From Deltaproteobacteria bacterium (GTDB lineage Bacteria; SAR324; JACQKK01), in contig JAOUPZ010000199.1 of the NCBI GenBank assembly GCA_029879595.1, positions 1-5,945 of the forward strand: a DNA stretch of 5,945 nt, written 5' to 3'. Both the position numbers and the translations under genes were made by a program. The notes below the pieces were generated by a model, which was not told the DNA's origin, made no database searches, and worked only from the letters and a program-made list of their open reading frames with translations. Below, in pieces: positions 1-5,714 of the stretch. The first letter of the stretch is position 1, and every line of letters begins with the position of its first letter.

Positions 1-1929
1 CAGGTCCAGTATCCGGGCGATTTCCTCCGGGGTGGGCTCGCGTCCCAGTTCCTGCACCAGCTGCCGGGAGGTCCGCAGAAGCTTGTTCATGGTCTCGATC
101 ATATGCACGGGCACGCGGATCGTCCGGCCCTGGTCGGCAATGGCGCGGGTGATGGCCTGGCGGATCCACCAGGTGGCGTAGGTGGAAAACTTGTAGCCCC
201 GGCGGTATTCGAACTTGTCCACCGCCTTCATCAGGCCGATATTGCCCTCCTGGATTAGATCCAGGAACTGCAGTCCGCGGTTGGTGTATTTCTTGGCGAT
301 GCTGATGACCAGCCGCAGGTTGGCCTCGGTGAGCTGGCTCTTGGCCCGCTTGACCTTGCGCTCGGAGGCCACCAGCTGGTTTATCTCCTTTTCAAACTCC
401 CCCTGGGTCACTTCGGTCTGTTCGATCAGCTTTGTGATCCGGTTTTCCCCCATGCGGACCTTTTCCAGGAACCTTCTGGCAACGCGGGGGGCGTAGCCGG
501 ATATCTTCACGATCTCCCGGCTGATATCCTCCCCCTTGGCTTCGTTGGGCGCCGCCATCCACTTCGTCAGAAGCGTTTCAATCTTGTCGGCGTCTCCTCC
601 CAGTTCCTTGCGGTGCCTTTCCAGCTGCCGCAGGGTCTGGTTGACCTTGCCCCTGTGCTGAAGCATCACATTGCACATGGCATCGATCTGCCGGGAGTTG
701 AAGTTGATGTTCTTGATGGCCTCGGCGATGTTCAACCGGGCTTTTTTGTCTTTTTCCAGGTCCTTGGCCCCGGGCTTTTTCTTGGCTTTTATCTTTTCCA
801 GGATATCCCAGGATAATTCCACGGTGCTCAGGCTTTCCAGGACCTTGTCCACGGCCTGTCCTTCCTCCTCGATAACATTGTCGTCCTCATCCATGCCGGA
901 GATGATTTCATGGACCTTTATCTTGCCGATGCGGAGTTTGGCTCCCTGGACCAGCAGGTAGAAAGCCACCAGGGGGGAGCGGGCCAGCACCTCGATCATC
1001 TCCCGCTGTCCTTCTTCGATGCGTTTGGAGATCTCCACTTCTTCTTCGCGGGTCAGCAGCTTGATGTAGCCCATTTCCCTCAGGTACATGCGCACCGGGT
1101 CATCTGTGCGCGTGTCCAGCGAGGCTTCCAGGTCCAGTTCCTCGCTCTCCTCGTCATCGCTGGACGATGAGGATGCTGCGGCGGAGGACCCGGTGGAAAC
1201 AGACTTGGAAAGGTTTACATTCTTGCTGCCGTCCATTACGTCTATACCCATTTCGGCCAGCACCAGGAAAATCTCGTCGAGTTTTTCCGGGGAGGCTTCG
1301 CCGTTGGGCAGAATGTCGTTGATTTCGTCCAGGGTGAGAAAACCCTTGTCCTTGCCCTGTGAGATGAGCTGCTTGGTGATCTTGTTGGAATCGTTTTCCT
1401 CGGCGGAAGCCTGCGGCTTGGGCTCACTGCCGTTATCCGTGTTCTGGGCCACAGATGGCTGGTCAACTGAGGTCTTGTCAACTGGGGCCTTGTCAACTGG
1501 GGCCTTGTCAACTGGGGCCTGTTCCGCCCGTGCTGATACCTTTTTGGCCTCCGCCCCGGTTTTTTCGGCGGGCGTTTTCTTGGCGGCGCTCTTTTCAGCG
1601 GGCTTCTTCTGGGCGTCCGCCTTGTCTGTTGCCTTGTCTGTCACCTTGGCTGCCGACTTGGGCACAGTTTTGGGAGCTTCCTTGGCAGCCGTTTTGGGTG
1701 CCGTTTTGGAAGGAGATGCCGCCGCGGTCTTTTCCGGGTTCTTTTCGGCGCTCTTTACCGCCTTGGGGGCTTCCTTGACTTCCTTTTTGGCAGCGGGAGC
1801 CGCTTTCTTGCCGACTGCGTCGCGGGAGCCGGACTTTTCTGCGGCAACGGATTTGGTTTTTCCGGATTCCCGGGCAGGGTTCTTGGCGCTGGCTTTTTGA
1901 TCTTTCTTGTCAGTGGAGGCGGATTTCAT
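1..1929 (-). CDS. rpoD: RNA polymerase primary sigma factor RpoD (sigma-70), partial, C-terminus beyond left edge
   Basis: This is the housekeeping sigma factor that directs core RNA polymerase to -35/-10 promoters. The 643 visible codons are open to base 1. Residues 1-137 are a Lys/Ala-rich low-complexity tail, and 138-157 are a pentapeptide repeat. Region 1.1 lies at about 178-235. An acidic Ser/Asp/Glu linker follows (253-264), then region 1.2 from about 276 ('DPVRMYLREMG') and a non-conserved insert at about 320-520. Region 2 starts near 525 and is almost identical to E. coli: 'SQLTEANLRLVISIAKKYTN' begins at 531, and the -10 melting segment 'YKFSTYATWWIRQAITR' begins at 579. F581, Y584, W587, W588, Q591 and T594 match the E. 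coli -10 contact residues. Region 3 starts at about 602. The rest of region 3 and region 4 are missing, probably about 120 residues. The ATG at 1929 is fixed by an in-frame TGA two codons upstream (1936-1938). No good Shine-Dalgarno precedes it. Identity is certain; only the N-terminal tail is atypical. Confidence 0.97.
   Translation of the reverse strand, partial: MKSASTDKKDQKASAKNPARESGKTKSVAAEKSGSRDAVGKKAAPAAKKEVKEAPKAVKSAEKNPEKTAAASPSKTAPKTAAKEAPKTVPKSAAKVTDKATDKADAQKKPAEKSAAKKTPAEKTGAEAKKVSARAEQAPVDKAPVDKAPVDKTSVDQPSVAQNTDNGSEPKPQASAEENDSNKITKQLISQGKDKGFLTLDEINDILPNGEASPEKLDEIFLVLAEMGIDVMDGSKNVNLSKSVSTGSSAAASSSSSDDEESEELDLEASLDTRTDDPVRMYLREMGYIKLLTREEEVEISKRIEEGQREMIEVLARSPLVAFYLLVQGAKLRIGKIKVHEIISGMDEDDNVIEEEGQAVDKVLESLSTVELSWDILEKIKAKKKPGAKDLEKDKKARLNIAEAIKNINFNSRQIDAMCNVMLQHRGKVNQTLRQLERHRKELGGDADKIETLLTKWMAAPNEAKGEDISREIVKISGYAPRVARRFLEKVRMGENRITKLIEQTEVTQGEFEKEINQLVASERKVKRAKSQLTEANLRLVISIAKKYTNRGLQFLDLIQEGNIGLMKAVDKFEYRRGYKFSTYATWWIRQAITRAIADQGRTIRVPVHMIETMNKLLRTSRQLVQELGREPTPEEIARILDL
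1459..1518 (-). repeat. Four-copy 15-bp in-frame tandem repeat in rpoD (APVDK x3 + TSVDQ)
   Basis: Three identical 15-bp units (plus strand CTTGTCAACTGGGGC at 1474-1488, 1489-1503 and 1504-1518) are followed by a degenerate fourth at 1459-1473. In rpoD they encode APVDK three times and then TSVDQ, residues 138-157. They sit between the basic tail and region 1.1. The unit is a multiple of three, so gain or loss of copies would keep the reading frame. Identity at the DNA level, including third positions, suggests recent slippage duplication. Confidence 0.95.
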
Positions 1930-2069
1930 CTTGTATCAGTTACCATAGGTAGAAGGTGTTGACCTGCTTTTCCCCGGCGAAAACCGGCTTGGTGCACCGT
2001 TTCTGCTTTTATTCCCGCCCGGGAAAAACCCGGAAAATATCTCCCGTGTGAACGGCCCGTTTCTGTTAC

Positions 2070-2099
2070 AGTCTGACCCGGTCTGACCCGGTCTGTCCC
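2070..2099. repeat. Three 10-bp tandem repeats (RGTCTGWCCC) in the rpoD leader
   Basis: AGTCTGACCC, GGTCTGACCC and GGTCTGTCCC follow each other without gaps at 2070-2079, 2080-2089 and 2090-2099, differing at only two positions. The 10-bp period is close to one helical turn, so each copy presents the same DNA face. The array lies about 140-170 bases upstream of the rpoD ATG, downstream of the candidate promoter. It could be a protein-binding array or a slippage product; nothing in the sequence decides between these. Confidence 0.75.
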
Positions 2100-2122
2100 A
2101 GCGCCGCCCGTCCCAGGAGCCC

Positions 2123-2151
2123 GCACCGGAAGGAAAGGTATTTCCCGGTGC
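2123..2151 (-). promoter_or_regulatory. Hairpin near the 5' end of the predicted rpoD leader
   Basis: GCACCGG (2123-2129) and CCGGTGC (2145-2151) are perfect inverted arms. A second inner pair, GAAA/TTTC (2133-2136 and 2141-2144), closes a 4-nt loop, with a 3-nt bulge at 2130-2132. The 11 paired positions would form a stable stem about 16 nt after the predicted transcription start. On the plus strand it is followed by a broken T-rich stretch, but no plus-strand gene precedes it, so a leader structure is the more natural reading. Confidence 0.4.
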
Positions 2152-2173
2152 TTTTCCCTTGGTTTTTTCCTTT

Positions 2174-2204
2174 TTAATACTCAGGCCAGCCTGGTAAAGG
2201 TCAA
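2174..2204 (-). promoter_or_regulatory. Candidate sigma-70 promoter for rpoD
   Basis: On the minus strand TTGACC (2204-2199) lies 19 bases upstream of TATTAA (2179-2174), followed by an A-rich stretch. This is the best -35/-10 pair I found upstream of rpoD. The 19-bp spacer is longer than the preferred 17. Transcription would start near 2167, giving a leader of about 240 nt before the ATG at 1929. If correct, rpoD would be transcribed from its own promoter. Confidence 0.4.
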
Positions 2205-2541
2205 TGCTGCTGTGGTTTGGTCCGGCCGTTCCCACCGGTGCGGCCAAAGGTGTGGCCACTAAAACTCAAACCCTGCCAGGTCGGCAATGTGCCCCGAAAA
2301 TAAATGTTCAGGCCTGGGGGCTGCTCCATATTCGGGTTGGGGGCGCCGCTTTTTGTCGCTCCCGAAGCTTCCCGCCAGACTGTATTCCGTATCTGCTGTC
2401 TGCTGTTCTGGTATTGTCTGCCGTTCAGAATGTTCATATCCCAGGCAAGGTGTTCGGTTTTGGCTTTCCTGGTTGCTCTCGCGGCGCTGCGTCTGTATTT
2501 ACGGCCGACCGGTCATTGTTTTTTTAGGCCGCCCCTGTTGG

Positions 2542-2553
2542 CGCAAATTTGCG
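2542..2553. repeat. 12-bp perfect palindrome CGCAAATTTGCG
   Basis: CGCAAATTTGCG is a perfect palindrome in the T-rich part of the intergenic gap, about 340 bp upstream of the candidate rpoD -35 and about 130 bp past the stop of the GMC gene. It has the form of a dimeric-repressor half-site pair, but no regulator is known for it. A short imperfect hairpin (CATCCT 2564-2569 / AGGATG 2575-2580) lies beside it. Confidence 0.5.
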
Positions 2554-2685
2554 GAGCAATCCTCATCCTACCAAAGGATGCAACGGATGACAAGGGTTTC
2601 AGGTCCTGTTTTTTCTAATGATTTCCCCCTGCCAGCAAACCGATTCGGAGCGCGCTGCTCACCCCCGAGAGCTGCCTGCCTGTCT

Positions 2686-4275
2686 TCAGGGAGCCAGTTC
2701 CCGGGCCAGGGCCCCGGCGTTGCGCGCGGCCAGGGCGAAGATGGTCACCTGGGGGTTTACTCCCAGCCCGGTGGGAAAGACCGAGGCGTCCATGATGTAC
2801 AGGTTTTGCAGCTGGTGGTGCCGGCCCTGCTCGTTCACCACGCCTGTCCGGGGTTCGCTCCCCATGGCACAGCCCCCCATGACATGGGCGGAGAACACCC
2901 CCAGGGCCGGAGTGCTGCGGGCCAGGTTGCCGATGGCCCGGCGGAGGTCTTCAGGGGATGATCCCATCCGGGCGTCCATGTGTGCTGGTATGACCCCGAC
3001 GGCTCCCGCGGCGAACTGTATCCGGGCCATGGACTCAAGGCTGCGCAGCATTCCCTCCATCAGATAAGGCGTGACGGGGTAGTCCAGCAGGGGCGAGCCG
3101 TCATCGCGCAGGCGCACCTGACCGCCGGGGCTCTGCTCGTGGAACCCGTCCCGCATGAGCGCGATCATCACCTGCAGACTCCGGAAGCCCCCGGCCAGCC
3201 GCCGGAAATCCCCGCGGGGGAAGTACATCCCGCTGAGCACCAGTGCGGGAAGCACCGGCGGAGTCTCCAGCTTGTAGCCCGGCGCTGTGTTCTCCCCGGG
3301 CTCCGCGGGCCAGAGAAACTCATCGGAATACACCGACTGGGGGACCCCCCGAAAGGAGTCTGTCTCGCCGGGCATCAGGGCCACCGAGGCGCTTACCGGA
3401 TGCAGCATGGTGCGCCGGCCCAGCAGTTGGTGGGGGTCGGGCACCGCTGAGCGTAACAGCAGCGCCGGGGTATTGATCCCTCCGGCGGCGGCCACTACGG
3501 CCCGGCTGTTCACCACAACCCGGCGTCCGGTGGGCCGGGAGCCCGAATCGTCCAGGGCCGTGCCCAGCACGCCCCGCACCCGGTCGCCGGAAACCAGCAG
3601 CCGTTCGGCCCTCACCCGGCTGGCCAGCACCGCGCCCTGTTTCAGGGCCTGGGGGATTGCGGCCACCAGGGTGCTCTGCTTGGCGTCTATGGGGCACCCC
3701 AGCCCGCAGAACCCCAGGCTGGCGCAGCCCCTGACATTGCGGCTCATGACGGCGTGGTGCCAGCCCAGGGCCTGAGCGCCCCGGGCCAGGGCCGCGTTGT
3801 TGGAGTTGGGCGGCAGCGCCCAGGGCTGGATGTTCATCAGCCGCTCCACGTTCTCAAACCAGGGCGACAGGTCTTCCTCGCCCAGCCCCTTCAGGCCATG
3901 GGCCTCCCGCCAGTGCTCCAGCGTCCGGCGGGGGGTGCGGAAGCTGGCGGTCCAGTTTACGGTGGTTCCGCCTCCCACGCCCCGCCCCTGCAGGATGGTC
4001 ACCCCGCCGTCGGCGGTTTTGCGGGCGGCCCCCTCAAAGTACATGTCGGCATAGGTTTCCCCTTCCCGCAAAGTGAAATCCGCCGCCATCCTGTACGGCC
4101 CTTCCTCCAGCATGACCACCCGCAGGCCGGCCCCGGAGAGAATCTGCGCGACCATTCCGCCGCCCGCCCCCGTTCCCACCACGACGACATCGGCCTCCAG
4201 TTCCAGATCCCGCTCCAGGCGTGATCCGTTATGGAGTTCCGGCTTGAATGCGGGGCTGTCCGAATTCAGGCTCAT
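2686..4275 (-). CDS. GMC-family FAD-dependent oxidoreductase with C-x5-C-x3-C motif (catalytic subunit of a Tat-exported dehydrogenase)
   Basis: This 529-residue flavoprotein probably oxidises an alcohol (CH-OH) group. The FAD-binding Rossmann loop GTGAGGG is at 34-40, and its ribose-binding acid is probably E57 or E58. The second FAD motif, GRGVGGGTTVNW, spans 97-108. The C-terminal catalytic pair is H464 (in SAHVMGGCAMG) and N507 (in GLGVNPQ). C184, C190 and C194 form C-x5-C-x3-C, the spacing that I recall ligates a [3Fe-4S] cluster in Burkholderia FAD-glucose dehydrogenase; the length also matches that family. There is no signal peptide, so export would depend on the Tat-signal partner encoded just upstream. 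The ATG overlaps that gene's stop by 4 bp (ATGA) and is preceded by GGGAG 5 nt away, which supports this start. LaoA of Pseudomonas aeruginosa (long-chain alcohol oxidation) is another plausible relative. Family is certain; the substrate is not known. Confidence 0.93.
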   Translation of the reverse strand: MSLNSDSPAFKPELHNGSRLERDLELEADVVVVGTGAGGGMVAQILSGAGLRVVMLEEGPYRMAADFTLREGETYADMYFEGAARKTADGGVTILQGRGVGGGTTVNWTASFRTPRRTLEHWREAHGLKGLGEEDLSPWFENVERLMNIQPWALPPNSNNAALARGAQALGWHHAVMSRNVRGCASLGFCGLGCPIDAKQSTLVAAIPQALKQGAVLASRVRAERLLVSGDRVRGVLGTALDDSGSRPTGRRVVVNSRAVVAAAGGINTPALLLRSAVPDPHQLLGRRTMLHPVSASVALMPGETDSFRGVPQSVYSDEFLWPAEPGENTAPGYKLETPPVLPALVLSGMYFPRGDFRRLAGGFRSLQVMIALMRDGFHEQSPGGQVRLRDDGSPLLDYPVTPYLMEGMLRSLESMARIQFAAGAVGVIPAHMDARMGSSPEDLRRAIGNLARSTPALGVFSAHVMGGCAMGSEPRTGVVNEQGRHHQLQNLYIMDASVFPTGLGVNPQVTIFALAARNAGALARELAP

Positions 4276-4877
4276 GGCGTCTCCCAGGGCCGGCTGGGGC
4301 GGGCTATCTGCGGGCCGGGATCATACCCCAGCAGGGGCCAGGCCTCCTCTGAGCCCAGCCAGCCGCCCGTGATCAGCTGATGCAGGCCCTGAAAGATGCG
4401 CCGCTTGAGCTCTATGTTGCTGGTGCGGAGCCGGTCCAGGGACTGCCAGGCCTCCTCCCGCGGGGCCTGGTCCCAGGGCGTCCACTGGCCGGTCAGCACC
4501 AGCCGTCCCGGGGAGGAGTTCATCAGGGTGAACATCTGCCGCACCTCGGCCCGGTAGGCCGGGGAAAATCCGTTCAGCAGGCGGTCCACTCCCCGCACGG
4601 CGGCCTTCAGGTGGGTTTCCAGCAGGGCGGGTTCCGGGGGCAGGAGACCGTCCAGGAAGACAGGAGCCAGGGCCCTGATCAGGCCGGCTTCGTCCGGGGT
4701 CAGAACGCTCAGTTCGGGGCGGGTATCCCGGCCGGTATGACGCCGGGGGGTGCATCTGGTGGCCAGCAGGGGGGCCAGGGCCAGCAGGGCCAGGGCCAGG
4801 GCCTGCCTCCTGGTCAGCCGCCAGCCGGGACGGCCGGGGGGCGGATCGTCCGTCTGGTTTCCATCGGAGGCGTTCAT
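4272..4877 (-). CDS. Tat-signal small subunit, gluconate 2-dehydrogenase subunit 3-like
   Basis: This 201-residue protein probably partners and escorts the GMC flavoprotein encoded immediately downstream. A twin-arginine signal is visible: charged N-region, TRRQAL at 22-27 with R23 and R24, and a hydrophobic Ala/Leu core at 26-39. The mature part is helical and ends in a W-x-x-LGYDPGP segment (W180, 183-189), the C-terminal signature I associate with the Gluconate_2-dh3 family (FAD-glucose dehydrogenase gamma subunit, LaoB-like proteins). In those systems the small subunit carries the signal that exports the folded catalytic subunit. It overlaps the SDR stop by 4 bp (ATGA, 4874-4877) and the GMC start by 4 bp (4272-4275). 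The Shine-Dalgarno is weak, so translation is probably coupled. C42 after the core does not make a proper lipobox because R41 is at -1. Family assignment is from motif memory; the Tat signal and neighbourhood support it. Confidence 0.8.
   Translation of the reverse strand: MNASDGNQTDDPPPGRPGWRLTRRQALALALLALAPLLATRCTPRRHTGRDTRPELSVLTPDEAGLIRALAPVFLDGLLPPEPALLETHLKAAVRGVDRLLNGFSPAYRAEVRQMFTLMNSSPGRLVLTGQWTPWDQAPREEAWQSLDRLRTSNIELKRRIFQGLHQLITGGWLGSEEAWPLLGYDPGPQIARPSRPWETP
4281..4285 (-). promoter_or_regulatory. Ribosome binding site of the GMC gene
   Basis: GGGAG on the minus strand lies 5 nt before the ATG at 4275, inside the 3' end of the small-subunit gene. It supports the overlapping start and gives the GMC gene its own initiation signal in addition to translational coupling. 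Confidence 0.6.
4761..4802 (-). repeat. GCCCTG-type low-complexity repeat coding the Tat hydrophobic core
   Basis: The codons for residues 26-39 of the small subunit are almost only GCC and CTG, giving a run of imperfect GCCCTG hexamers. It encodes the Ala/Leu core of the signal peptide. The array is slippage-prone in principle, but six-base changes would keep the frame. Confidence 0.7.
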
Positions 4878-5641
4878 TTGGGGCCCATGCGCAAGGCTCC
4901 ATCCAGCCGGATCACCGATCCGTTGAGCATCCGGTTGCCGATGACCTCGGCCACCAGGCGCGCAAATTCCACCGGACGTCCCAGGCGTTGCGGAAAGGGT
5001 ATCTGGCCGGCCAGCGACTCCTTGGCCTCATCGGAGATGGAATCCATCATGGGGGTGTTGAACAGCCCCGGGGCGATGGTCATGACCCGGATGCCCAGGG
5101 GCGAGAACTCCCGGGCCAGGGGCAGGGTCAGGCTGTCCACGCCTCCCTTGGAGGCCGCGTAGGCCGCCTGTCCCACCTGTCCTTCCCGGGCGGCGATGGA
5201 GGAGGTCATGATCACCACGCCCCGCTCCCCGTCACCCTCGCGGGCGTTTATCATCATGGCCTCTGCCGCCAGGCGCACCGCGTTGAAGCACCCCACCAGG
5301 TTCACCTGGATGGTTTCGGCAAAAAGCTCCAGGGGCATGATTCCGTCGCGGCCCAGCACCCGCTTGGCCGGGGCGATTCCCGCGCAGCATACGGCTATAT
5401 GCAGCGCCTCGAATTTCTCCACGGCCAGGCGCACAGCCTTGGACATGGATTCCTCCTCGGCCACATCGGCGGGAACGAATAGAATGCGCTCCGCCAGGGC
5501 CTCCTGCAGGGCATGGCCGCGCTTGGCGGAGCGGTCCACCACCACCACGTTGGCTCCCAGGGAATGCAGATGCCGGGTTACAGCCTCTCCCAGTCCTGAG
5601 GCGCCACCGGTTATGAATGCGGTACGATTTTCGATCTGCAT
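4874..5641 (-). CDS. Short-chain dehydrogenase/reductase, 3-hydroxyacyl-CoA dehydrogenase type 2 (HSD10)-like
   Basis: This 255-residue classical SDR probably acts as a cytoplasmic NAD-dependent oxidoreductase on a 3-hydroxyacyl-CoA or related secondary alcohol. The cofactor motif TGGASGLG is at 11-18. D36 at the end of the second strand favours NAD over NADP. The acidic ADV segment is at 58-60. The catalytic residues are N114, S148, Y161 and K165 (YAASK). Segments such as EGQVGQAAY (153-161), GIRVMTIAPGLF (183-194) and NGSVIRLDGALRM (240-252) match human HSD10 closely from memory. The usual NNAG motif reads CCAG (85-88), with Cys at both Asn positions. It is the first gene of the operon; the ATG at 5641 follows GGGAGG with a 7-nt gap, a strong start. 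The stop overlaps the next ATG. SDR family is certain; the HSD10-type assignment is likely, and a steroid or polyketide-like substrate is possible. Confidence 0.93.
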   Translation of the reverse strand: MQIENRTAFITGGASGLGEAVTRHLHSLGANVVVVDRSAKRGHALQEALAERILFVPADVAEEESMSKAVRLAVEKFEALHIAVCCAGIAPAKRVLGRDGIMPLELFAETIQVNLVGCFNAVRLAAEAMMINAREGDGERGVVIMTSSIAAREGQVGQAAYAASKGGVDSLTLPLAREFSPLGIRVMTIAPGLFNTPMMDSISDEAKESLAGQIPFPQRLGRPVEFARLVAEVIGNRMLNGSVIRLDGALRMGPK

Positions 5642-5648
5642 GGGCTTT

Positions 5649-5654
5649 CCTCCC
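5649..5654 (-). promoter_or_regulatory. Ribosome binding site of the SDR gene
   Basis: GGGAGG on the minus strand lies 7 nt upstream of the ATG at 5641. It is the strongest Shine-Dalgarno in the window and fixes the first start of the operon. Confidence 0.85.
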
Positions 5655-5687
5655 GGAAACGGTCGTTCTTTCGGGTCTCTGTCGGGT

Positions 5688-5705
5688 CCTCCGCCGGTGC
5701 GGAGG
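5688..5705 (-). promoter_or_regulatory. Perfect 7-bp hairpin in the 5' leader of the SDR operon
   Basis: CCTCCGC (5688-5694) and GCGGAGG (5699-5705) are perfect inverted arms around a 4-nt loop. The stem lies just downstream of the candidate promoter and about 35 nt before the true ribosome binding site. It is not followed by a T-run on the minus strand, so it is not an intrinsic terminator in the operon direction. A 5' mRNA-stabilising stem or an operator are the likely readings. One arm contains GGAGG with no start codon near it. Confidence 0.55.
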
Positions 5706-5714
5706 CTGTGCCTA

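Larger units (their letters stand above)
1930..2685. other. 756-bp intergenic region between GMC oxidoreductase and rpoD, no convincing gene
   Basis: This gap separates the stop of the GMC gene from the rpoD start; both genes read leftwards. Short open frames exist on both strands. They lack ribosome binding sites and recognisable motifs, and several begin with GTG, so I do not call them. The right part (about 2330-2620) is T-rich on the plus strand and looks lower in GC than the genes. I saw no tRNA, RNase P, tmRNA or 4.5S RNA signature. Regulatory elements inside it are listed separately: a candidate rpoD promoter, a leader hairpin, a 10-bp triple repeat, several short dyads (1991-1998, 2019-2033, 2051-2061) and a 12-bp palindrome at 2542-2553. 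I see no GC hairpin followed by a T-run that would terminate the upstream operon. Confidence 0.7.

Noticed and set aside
1474..1518. Three TTGACA -35 hexamers on the minus strand inside the rpoD repeat
   Set aside because: They come from the Val-Asp-Lys codons, and no TATAAT-like element lies at the proper spacing.
1088..1900. 270-codon plus-strand open frame, Ser/Ala/Phe/Leu-rich
   Set aside because: It is antisense to the Lys/Ala-rich rpoD codons; its composition is the mirror of that tail and it has no motif or ribosome binding site.
2123..2170. Plus-strand hairpin followed by T-rich sequence as a terminator
   Set aside because: No plus-strand gene precedes it and the T-run is broken by CCC and GG; better read as a minus-strand leader stem.
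1936..2259. 107-codon minus-strand frame upstream of and in frame with rpoD
   Set aside because: It starts with GTG, has no ribosome binding site, and ends at the TGA that separates it from the rpoD ATG. Low-complexity product crossing repeats and hairpins.
2201..2437. 78-codon minus-strand open frame with ATG upstream of rpoD
   Set aside because: No Shine-Dalgarno, no recognisable motif, polar Asn/Gln/Gly-rich product. Its stop falls inside the candidate -35 of rpoD. A gene is possible but not supported.
2507..2525. GACCGGTC followed by T7 as a plus-strand terminator
   Set aside because: The palindrome has no loop and so cannot fold as a hairpin, and there is no upstream plus-strand gene.
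2564..2580. CATCCT/AGGATG stem as terminator of the SDR/GMC operon
   Set aside because: Only 6 bp, AT-containing, and no T-run follows on the minus strand.
2287..2961. 224-codon plus-strand frame and an overlapping hydrophobic frame (2304-2618)
   Set aside because: The longer frame runs antisense into the GMC gene and changes character there. The hydrophobicity comes from the T-rich plus strand; no start signal is visible.
4752..4754. C42 of the small subunit as a lipoprotein attachment site
   Set aside because: R41 at -1 and T40 at -2 do not fit the lipobox, which needs Gly, Ala or Ser before the Cys.
4380..5162. 260-codon plus-strand Gly/Gln-rich frame
   Set aside because: Shadow of the Tat subunit and SDR genes; composition follows their reversed codons.
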